From Candidatus Binatia bacterium (GTDB taxonomy: Bacteria > Desulfobacterota > Binatia > HRBIN30), in assembly GCA_036382395.1 (NCBI GenBank), contig DASVHW010000097.1:1-36982 (forward strand): a stretch of DNA of 36,982 bases. The letters are read 5' to 3'. Each line of letters starts with the position of its first letter. Within the stretch, counting starts at the first letter, position 1. The translations under genes and the position numbers were made by a program. The notes under the pieces are model-generated. The model was not told the origin of the DNA and did no database searches. It saw only the letters and a list, made by a program, of their open reading frames with translations. Of the stretch, positions 23,414-29,499 are shown piece after piece.

Positions 23414-24808
23414 TCAGAGATTCCCGTCACCGTCGGCTACCCGTATCTCCAACTCCTCGATCTTACGGTACAGAGACGAGAGCGACACGCCGAGACGTTC
23501 GGCGGCCGCCTTCTTGTCGTGATTGCACTTGGCAAGCACGGCATGGATGTGGCCCTTCTCGTAGGCGCGCAAGGCGTTACGCAGATCGTCCCCGACAGGA
23601 GCGGGGAAGCCGACTTCCTGCTGCAAGGCGCGGGGCAGGTCGCGGATGGTGATCCAGTCACTTTCCGCCAGGATCATCGAGTGTTCGATCACGTTGTCGA
23701 GCTCCCGCACGTTGCCCTTCCACGGCAGGGACATGAGGATCTTCAGCGTAGCACTGTCGGCACCGTTGCAATTCTTCTTGAGTTCACGGTTGTGCAACCG
23801 GATGAAGTGCTCCACCAGCGAGGGAATGTCCTCGCGCCGCTCGCGCAACGGCGGAACCTCGATGCCGAAGACATTCAGACGGTAATACAGGTCGTCACGA
23901 AACCGACCCTCCTCAACCTCGCGGCGCAGTTCGCGGTTGGTCGCCGCGATCACTCGAATGTCCACCTTGAGCGGCGCGCTGGCCCCGACCGGCAGAACTT
24001 CCTTAGTCTCGATAACCCGTAGCAACTTGACCTGGAGGTTCAATGGCAGATCCCCGATCTCGTCGAGGAAGATGGTGCCGCCACGAGCCCGTTGGAACAT
24101 CCCTTCTTGATTGCTGATCGCCCCGGTGAAGGCGCCGCGCATGTGACCGAACAGTTGACTCTCCAGCAGCGTTTCCGGAATCGCGCCACAGTTGAGCGGC
24201 AGGAAGATGCGGTCCCGAAGCTCGCTGAAATGGTGAATCGCGCGGGCGACAATCTCCTTGCCTGCGCCACTTTCACCGGTGATCAACACCGTGCTCGGGG
24301 TCGGCGCGACGCGCCGAACAAGGTTCATGACTTCACGCATTGCCGCCGACCGGCCCACCAGACTGTCGAAGTCCCATTTCCGGTCAGCCATGCCGCGAAG
24401 AATTTGATTTTCCCATGCCAACTGACGGTGTTGGAGCAAGTAATCGATCTTGTGCAGCACGTCTTCGAGCATGATCGGCTTGAGCAGGTAATCCTGCGCG
24501 CCTCGCCGCAACGCTTCGATGGCGGAATCGACAGTCGCATGCGCCGTCATCAGCAGCACCAACGTTTGGGGTGCGACTTCCCGCGTGTGCCGCAGCACGG
24601 CAAGCCCGTCCGCACCGGGCATGCGAACGTCGGACAGTACAAGGTCGAACTCCGAGGTGTCCAAAGCGCTGATGGCAGCTGTGCCGTCTGTGACTGCTGT
24701 CACCTGATAGGCCTCGTCGCGCAGCAGCTCGGCAAGGCTCTCGCGAACAGCTGCCTCGTCTTCGGCAACCAGAATCGATCCCTTGGCGCTCGTTTCCTGT
24801 TTCAGCAT
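23414..24808 (-). CDS. NtrC-family sigma54-dependent response regulator
   Basis: The protein has 464 residues from the ATG at 24808; the 33-residue extension to 24907 is not conserved. The receiver domain is complete (acidic E16/D17, phospho-acceptor D60 in LVLSDVRMPG, K110). The AAA+ domain has Walker A GESGAGKE (178-185), the sigma54-contact loop GAFTGA (225-230) and Walker B TIFLDE (245-250). The C-terminus is a Fis-type HTH (KKAAAERLGVSLSSLYRKIE). It activates transcription from -24/-12 promoters after phosphorylation. No histidine kinase is encoded nearby. Two good -24/-12 promoters in this window are obvious candidate targets. Confidence 0.95.
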   Translation of the reverse strand: MLKQETSAKGSILVAEDEAAVRESLAELLRDEAYQVTAVTDGTAAISALDTSEFDLVLSDVRMPGADGLAVLRHTREVAPQTLVLLMTAHATVDSAIEALRRGAQDYLLKPIMLEDVLHKIDYLLQHRQLAWENQILRGMADRKWDFDSLVGRSAAMREVMNLVRRVAPTPSTVLITGESGAGKEIVARAIHHFSELRDRIFLPLNCGAIPETLLESQLFGHMRGAFTGAISNQEGMFQRARGGTIFLDEIGDLPLNLQVKLLRVIETKEVLPVGASAPLKVDIRVIAATNRELRREVEEGRFRDDLYYRLNVFGIEVPPLRERREDIPSLVEHFIRLHNRELKKNCNGADSATLKILMSLPWKGNVRELDNVIEHSMILAESDWITIRDLPRALQQEVGFPAPVGDDLRNALRAYEKGHIHAVLAKCNHDKKAAAERLGVSLSSLYRKIEELEIRVADGDGNL

Positions 24809-24945
24809 TCTCAAGTCACGTGGCGGTACTGCCCGAACCGGCCGGTCCACTCTAGCCTTCAAGTTGTGTGCCCTAGCAAGCTTATCGTTGCTATCGCAAC
24901 TTCTCAAAAGCTGGGACGGTTCTTGTCCGATTCTCAGGGATGCCT

Positions 24946-24965
24946 TATTCCCATGTCTAGGAATA
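24946..24965. promoter_or_regulatory. Inverted repeat TATTCC-N8-GGAATA upstream of the NtrC-type gene
   Basis: A 6-bp perfect dyad lies about 140 bases before the regulator's start, inside a 340-base gene-free stretch (24809-25148). The rest of that stretch holds a small GTTGC/GCAAC hairpin and a bulged stem at 25041-25066, which could end the operon coming from 25149 but lacks a T-run. I saw no clear promoter for the regulator. Confidence 0.25.
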
Positions 24966-25148
24966 CCATGCTCGTGATCGACACAACAGTGTCACCAAAT
25001 CAGGTCACATCAGGAGACGAGAAGCGACGTCAGCGGCGCTCGTCCCTGTAGCCAAAGGCTGGGACGGGGAACGGCAAAACGAGGTGGTCTTGCCCCGTAC
25101 TATTGGCAACTGCGGCTTACGAGGGGAGGTCGGCGCCGAACCGCAGCG

Positions 25149-26801
25149 CTACCTTGTTGCGTGCGAGCAGAACCGGTCGTCCTCGAAATGGCCCACACCA
25201 TAGCGCCAGGCGAAAGGCTGGAAGCGGATGCCGCGTCGCCGGCAGAACTCTCGCACTTCGTCCGACAGGTCGTCCTGGACACCGGATACCTGCGACGCAC
25301 AGAGGTCGAGCAGTGTCACGCCAGCCGGAAGCGTCGTTACCGGTGCCCTGGCGAAGGTGAGCACGACCAGGCGCCGGGGCTGAGGCGGGCGGGCGGGCTC
25401 CTCCCATGACGGCAGAAATCGCACCGCGGCGCCGTTGCCTAGTTCCAGAGTGATCGCGTCATTGTCGTCGCGTCGCGTCACTTGGCGACCGCGCTCTGCC
25501 AGCATGGCGGCGAGTTCCGGAATGAGGCGATCACGCATGATACCCGTCTGCTCGGCGTCCGACGGCACCACGATGTGTCGGATCACTTGCGCCGGAACTC
25601 CGCCCACCAATGTGTCTGCCGGCACATTGAGAGCGACGAAGGAGTTCACCATGACCGTGGCACCCGACCCAACGGTGACTCCAGGGAAAATAAAGGCGTT
25701 GTTACCAACGAACACATGGTTGCCGATCACGATCGGTCCGAACAGCGACGGATACCCCCGCAGCACTGACTGCCAGTGGCTGTGGGTGAACAGCATGGCG
25801 CGCGACCCGATACAGACCTCGTCACCAAGTCGCAGGGGATGGCACGTATTGAGGTACGCGCCTTCTCCGAAGAAGCACGCCGCGCCTGCGGTCAGGGAGG
25901 CTCCAGCTTCGTCGCTGCCGCCGCCACCGATGACCACCTCCTCCTTCGACCACAAGGCGTCGCCGATCTCGACTTCACGGCAGTGGATGCGCGTGCGTTT
26001 GCCGAACGCCACGAGGCGGCCGAGGTGGAGTCGGTCGCATTCGATGCTGGAATCCGCACCGATAGTGGACACCTCACCGATACGGATCTCCCGCGCGATG
26101 ATGAGTGCCCCCGGCTCGATGCGAACGCCTGCACCGATTTGTGCCCCGTGCAGCCGGTAGAGATGCACCTTTACGTCCGACGCAAGGGCGCGAAAGCTGG
26201 TCGCCTCTCGGCGCAGCATCTGCAAGAACGCGGCATCCATCCGTCCGTCGCCGTGCACTTGAGGCACGGAGACGTCCGCCGCCTCCACATCGGCACGAGT
26301 GACTTCACCGCGGGGCCCTGTTCCGCGAATCCGATCGAGTGCCACGCCGCGCTCACGTGCGAGACGGCGCGCGGCCGGGCTCGCGGCGGGCCGGTTGGCT
26401 GCCGCGCGGCCCGCACTAGCCGGGTTCGCCGGCGGAAGGGATGAGACCGCCTGGACGGCGGAGACAGACCGAGCAGCAGTTGAACCTGTCAACGAGCTTT
26501 CAGGGGCAATCCCTGCCGGGATGGGGACAAGCGTGCTCCACGTGTCGGGCGCCGGCACCGGCTCATCCGCCGCTCCTACAAATGCAACGATTCCGAGGAC
26601 TGGGACCTGGGCTCCAGCTGGCGCGACAATGCGGCGCACGACACCGGCGGTCTCGGCCTCCACGTGGGCGTTGACCTTATCGGTCTCGACCTCGAAAAGC
26701 GCATCGCCCACCGCCACCTGGTCGCCCTCTTGTTTGAACCACGCGCGCACGGTGCCATGGGTCATGTTGGCTCCGAGCACAGGAAGTACGACGGGCTGCA
26801 C
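25149..26801 (-). CDS. E2-like fusion: lipoyl + E1/E3-binding domain + hexapeptide acyltransferase
   Basis: The protein has 550 residues from a GTG with GAGGTGAGAG upstream, 7 nt after the E1 beta stop. Residues 1-76 are a lipoyl domain with the lipoylation lysine K42 in EVETDKVNAHVEAETAG. An Ala/Pro-rich linker follows. Residues 140-176 are a peripheral subunit-binding domain (SPAARRLARERGVALDRIRG, then TGPRGEVTRADVE). The usual 230-residue E2 catalytic domain with its HxxxDG motif is absent. In its place is a left-handed beta-helix (about 215-415) of hexapeptide repeats ending VPADTLVGGVPAQVIRH, with a FTHSHW loop (H340/H342) where LacA/NodL-type acyltransferases carry the catalytic His. 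A 130-residue C-terminal domain (ends near RRGIRFQPFAWRYG) I do not recognise. I infer acyl transfer from lipoyl to a sugar-like acceptor. Confidence 0.85.
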   Translation of the reverse strand: MQPVVLPVLGANMTHGTVRAWFKQEGDQVAVGDALFEVETDKVNAHVEAETAGVVRRIVAPAGAQVPVLGIVAFVGAADEPVPAPDTWSTLVPIPAGIAPESSLTGSTAARSVSAVQAVSSLPPANPASAGRAAANRPAASPAARRLARERGVALDRIRGTGPRGEVTRADVEAADVSVPQVHGDGRMDAAFLQMLRREATSFRALASDVKVHLYRLHGAQIGAGVRIEPGALIIAREIRIGEVSTIGADSSIECDRLHLGRLVAFGKRTRIHCREVEIGDALWSKEEVVIGGGGSDEAGASLTAGAACFFGEGAYLNTCHPLRLGDEVCIGSRAMLFTHSHWQSVLRGYPSLFGPIVIGNHVFVGNNAFIFPGVTVGSGATVMVNSFVALNVPADTLVGGVPAQVIRHIVVPSDAEQTGIMRDRLIPELAAMLAERGRQVTRRDDNDAITLELGNGAAVRFLPSWEEPARPPQPRRLVVLTFARAPVTTLPAGVTLLDLCASQVSGVQDDLSDEVREFCRRRGIRFQPFAWRYGVGHFEDDRFCSHATR

Positions 26802-26808
26802 TAGTCTC

Positions 26809-27786
26809 TCACCTCTGAAGTAATTCCGTCACGGTGCGAATGATGCCGTCCACCTTGGGAAGGGCCGCATCTTCAAGTACCGGGCTAAACGGGATCGGGA
26901 TGTCGGGAGTGGCAACGCGCCGAATCGGCGCGTCCAGATACTCGTAGGCTTCTTCGGCCACGCGCGCTGCGATTTCGGCACCGACGCCTCCGGTGCGCGT
27001 GCCTTCCTCGATGCACACCAAGCGGCCGGTCTTGCGCACCGAATCGAGGACCGTTTCGGTATCGAGCGGAACCAGTGTGCGCAGGTCCACCACTTCAGCC
27101 TCGATGCCATCACGTGCCAGCGCTTCAGCCGCTTGTAAGGCCACTCCGACGTAATATGAATAGGTGACGAGGGTGACATCCGTCCCTTCGCGTCGGATCG
27201 CAGCCTGCCCCAGTGGTTCGGTCACATCTCCGTCCGGCACGGGACCGGTAGTGGCGTACAGGAGCTTGTGCTCGACGCAGAGTACCGGGTTGTCATCGCG
27301 GATCGCCGATTTCAAGAGTCCCTTGGCATCCGCGGGAGTGGCGGGGGCAATCACTTTGATCCCCGGCACGTGCAGGAACCACGCTTCCAGGCTCTGCGAG
27401 TGGGTCGCGCCGTACGACCGGCCGCCGCCGGCCGGCGTGCGTATGACCAGCGGCACGCGCGCCTGCGGGCCGTACATATAGCGGAACTTGGCGGCGTGAT
27501 TCGCAATCTGATCCATTGCCAGGGTCACGAAATCCATGAACATGATCTCGACCACCGGCCGCATACCGGTAACTGCCGCGCCAATGCCGGCACCGACGAT
27601 CGTGGCCTCGGAGATCGGCGTGCAGCGGACGCGTTCCGCGCCGAACTCAGCCAGTAGACCACGGGTGGCGCCAAAGGCGCCGCCGTAGACGCCGATATCC
27701 TCGCCCATGAGAAAGACGCGCGGGTCGCGCACCATTTCTTCGCGTAGGGCCTCTTGGACCGCCTGCCAGTAGGTCAACTCGCGCAT
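26809..27786 (-). CDS. 2-oxoacid (acetoin/pyruvate-type) dehydrogenase E1 beta subunit
   Basis: The protein has 325 residues, complete. It begins RELTYWQAVQEALREEMVRD with FLMGEDIGVYGGAFGATRGL, the E1 beta start. It contains PVVEIMFMDFVTLAMDQIAN, RTPAGGGRSYGATHSQSLE and the transketolase C-terminal part (VVDLRTLVPLDTETVLDSV, EEGTRTGGVGAEIAARV). With E1 alpha it decarboxylates a 2-oxo acid on thiamine diphosphate and transfers the acyl group to a lipoyl domain. Closest by motif to acetoin/pyruvate dehydrogenase AcoB/PdhB; the real substrate is unknown. Its start lies inside the end of the E1 alpha gene (13-nt overlap). Confidence 0.93.
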   Translation of the reverse strand: MRELTYWQAVQEALREEMVRDPRVFLMGEDIGVYGGAFGATRGLLAEFGAERVRCTPISEATIVGAGIGAAVTGMRPVVEIMFMDFVTLAMDQIANHAAKFRYMYGPQARVPLVIRTPAGGGRSYGATHSQSLEAWFLHVPGIKVIAPATPADAKGLLKSAIRDDNPVLCVEHKLLYATTGPVPDGDVTEPLGQAAIRREGTDVTLVTYSYYVGVALQAAEALARDGIEAEVVDLRTLVPLDTETVLDSVRKTGRLVCIEEGTRTGGVGAEIAARVAEEAYEYLDAPIRRVATPDIPIPFSPVLEDAALPKVDGIIRTVTELLQR

Positions 27787-28769
27787 GGGTCGTCGCTGAA
27801 GACGCCGGCCGTGACGTCTTGGAGTTCGGGGAACGGGCTGCTTTGTGCAAAGGTAACCGCCTCATCGACCACGGCCACCGCGTCGCGGGCAATCGCATCG
27901 AGCTCAGCTGAGCTCACCAAGGCTTGTTCCAGCACCGCGGCCCGAAGGCGTGCGATCGGGTCCCGATCACGCCAGGTCGCTTCTTCTTCGCGGCTTCTAT
28001 AAACGCGCTGATCACTTTTCGAATGTCCAAGGAAGCGGTAGGTCTTGCACTCGATCAGGGTCGGGCCTCGGCCGGCACGGGCACGTTCCACCGCCGGGCG
28101 CATCGCCGCCGCGACCGCCAGGACATCCATGCCGTCCGCCCGCACGCCGGGCATCCCGTAGGCGGCCGCTCGATCGGCGATGTGCTCAATTGCACACGCC
28201 TCGTGGTGGGGCGTGGACATCGCGTAGAGATTGTTCTCGCAAACGTACACGGCCGGCAGGCGCCACAACGCCGCGAGGTTGAGCGATTCGTGGAAGGTCC
28301 CCTGGTTGGTGGCCCCGTCTCCGAAAAAGACCGCCACGACCTGCCCGCTGCCACGCATCTGCGCCGAGAGCGCGGCCCCGGTACCGATTGGTATGCCACC
28401 CCCGGTAATGCCGTTGGAACCCAGGTGGCCGATGGCGAAATCGGCCATGTGTTGGGTGCCGCCTTTTCCGCCGCCGTACCCGGTGGCCTTGCCGAACAGC
28501 TCGGCCATAAGCCGTTTTGGGTCGCCCCCTTTTGCCAGCAGGTGGCCATGACCTCGATGCGTGCTGATCACGAGGTCGTCGGGACGCAGGGCCAAGCACG
28601 CCCCGACGGCAACGGCTTCCTGCCCGACGTATGGGTGGGTGGTTCCGCGGATGCTGCCGTCGCTCACCAGCTTGAGCACGCGCTCCTCGAACACGCGTGC
28701 CAGCGTCAACTGGTAGAGGACCCGCCGCGCTTCGGCGGGGCTCAGCGGGAGGGTCACCGCGGCACTCAT
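27774..28769 (-). CDS. 2-oxoacid (acetoin/pyruvate-type) dehydrogenase E1 alpha subunit
   Basis: The protein has 331 residues from the ATG at 28769, which overlaps the PIG-L stop as ATGA; the in-frame extension to 28886 is a shadow. AcoA/PdhA-like motifs are THPYVGQEAVAVGACLAL, STHRGHGHLLAKG and GGKGGTQHMAD. The thiamine-diphosphate motif runs from GDGATNQG (150) to CENN (177-180). The phosphorylation-loop region (YRFLGHSKSDQRVYRS) is typical. It supplies the decarboxylase half of the complex together with E1 beta. No E3 (dihydrolipoyl dehydrogenase) gene is in the window, so the lipoyl arm either is not reoxidised by a dedicated partner or uses a housekeeping E3. Confidence 0.93.
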   Translation of the reverse strand: MSAAVTLPLSPAEARRVLYQLTLARVFEERVLKLVSDGSIRGTTHPYVGQEAVAVGACLALRPDDLVISTHRGHGHLLAKGGDPKRLMAELFGKATGYGGGKGGTQHMADFAIGHLGSNGITGGGIPIGTGAALSAQMRGSGQVVAVFFGDGATNQGTFHESLNLAALWRLPAVYVCENNLYAMSTPHHEACAIEHIADRAAAYGMPGVRADGMDVLAVAAAMRPAVERARAGRGPTLIECKTYRFLGHSKSDQRVYRSREEEATWRDRDPIARLRAAVLEQALVSSAELDAIARDAVAVVDEAVTFAQSSPFPELQDVTAGVFSDDPCAS

Positions 28770-29425
28770 ATCCCGCGGGCGTCCCAGATCGCCGCGATTT
28801 CCTTCACCACTTGGAAGGCCTCGGCATACCGTGTGCCCATCTGAAAGCCGCGATGGGCGGCGCGCCCGCGGACAGCCTCCAACCATTCCTGGCCGTATCT
28901 GTCGAGCTGCGTCTCGTAGCTCGACAGACTATCGATCTTGGCGTCGATGGTGTCGCTGACGTCAACGAATTTCTGGGCGCGGAAGGCGTGACCAGTGATG
29001 CCGCCCGGAAGGGTCGCCTCGTACATATAGACCGAACAGCGGTTACGCCGCGTACTGGCGAAGACAGAACGGGTGAGGCCAATGTGCTCTGGATGGCTGT
29101 CTCCCACCCAATGCGTGTATATCGCAGTCGGCTTGACGTCGGACAGCAGGTCATCGATGGCGCCCACCAGCTTGGCACCCGGCTGAATGGCATCGCGCGC
29201 CCACCCGAAGCTGAACAGCTCGGCACCGAGCGTTTTTGCCGCTGTCATCGACTCCGCATGGCGACGGCTCCGCTCCTCCTCCGACTTATCGCCATGCCCA
29301 CCCGGCACGCGTACGTTGACCATGAGCGCGTAATGGCCACGCTTGGCGTAAGCGGCAATCGTTCCGCCGGCGCCGATTTCGGCGTCGTCGGGATGTGCCC
29401 CAAAGACGACAATCCGTTCCTGCAA
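28766..29425 (-). CDS. PIG-L/LmbE-family N-deacetylase
   Basis: The protein has 219 residues from a TTG at 29425 with AAAGGGG about 7 nt upstream. The zinc site is complete: AHPDD (10-14) and HPEH (111-114), within THWVGDSHPEHIGLTRSV. The family removes acetyl from N-acetylglucosamine-type amines (GlcNAc-PI, GlcNAc-malate, mycothiol precursors, antibiotic intermediates). The soluble form without a signal peptide suggests a cytoplasmic substrate. It is the first gene of the operon with E1 alpha, E1 beta and the acyltransferase fusion, which suggests that it frees an amine which the fusion protein re-acylates. Confidence 0.9.
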   Translation of the reverse strand: MQERIVVFGAHPDDAEIGAGGTIAAYAKRGHYALMVNVRVPGGHGDKSEEERSRRHAESMTAAKTLGAELFSFGWARDAIQPGAKLVGAIDDLLSDVKPTAIYTHWVGDSHPEHIGLTRSVFASTRRNRCSVYMYEATLPGGITGHAFRAQKFVDVSDTIDAKIDSLSSYETQLDRYGQEWLEAVRGRAAHRGFQMGTRYAEAFQVVKEIAAIWDARGI

Positions 29426-29499
29426 TGCCTTCCCCTTTTCTGATGCTGGACTGAACCCCAGCTATCCTCGCCGCGAAGTCTCCGGTCGCGCCCCCCCCC

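Noticed and set aside
24092-25051. 319-residue plus-strand frame opposite the NtrC-type gene
   Set aside because: It overlaps conserved regulator motifs on the other strand and has no domain character of its own.
25041-25066. Rho-independent terminator for the E1/E2-like operon
   Set aside because: The stem is bulged and no T-run follows on either strand.
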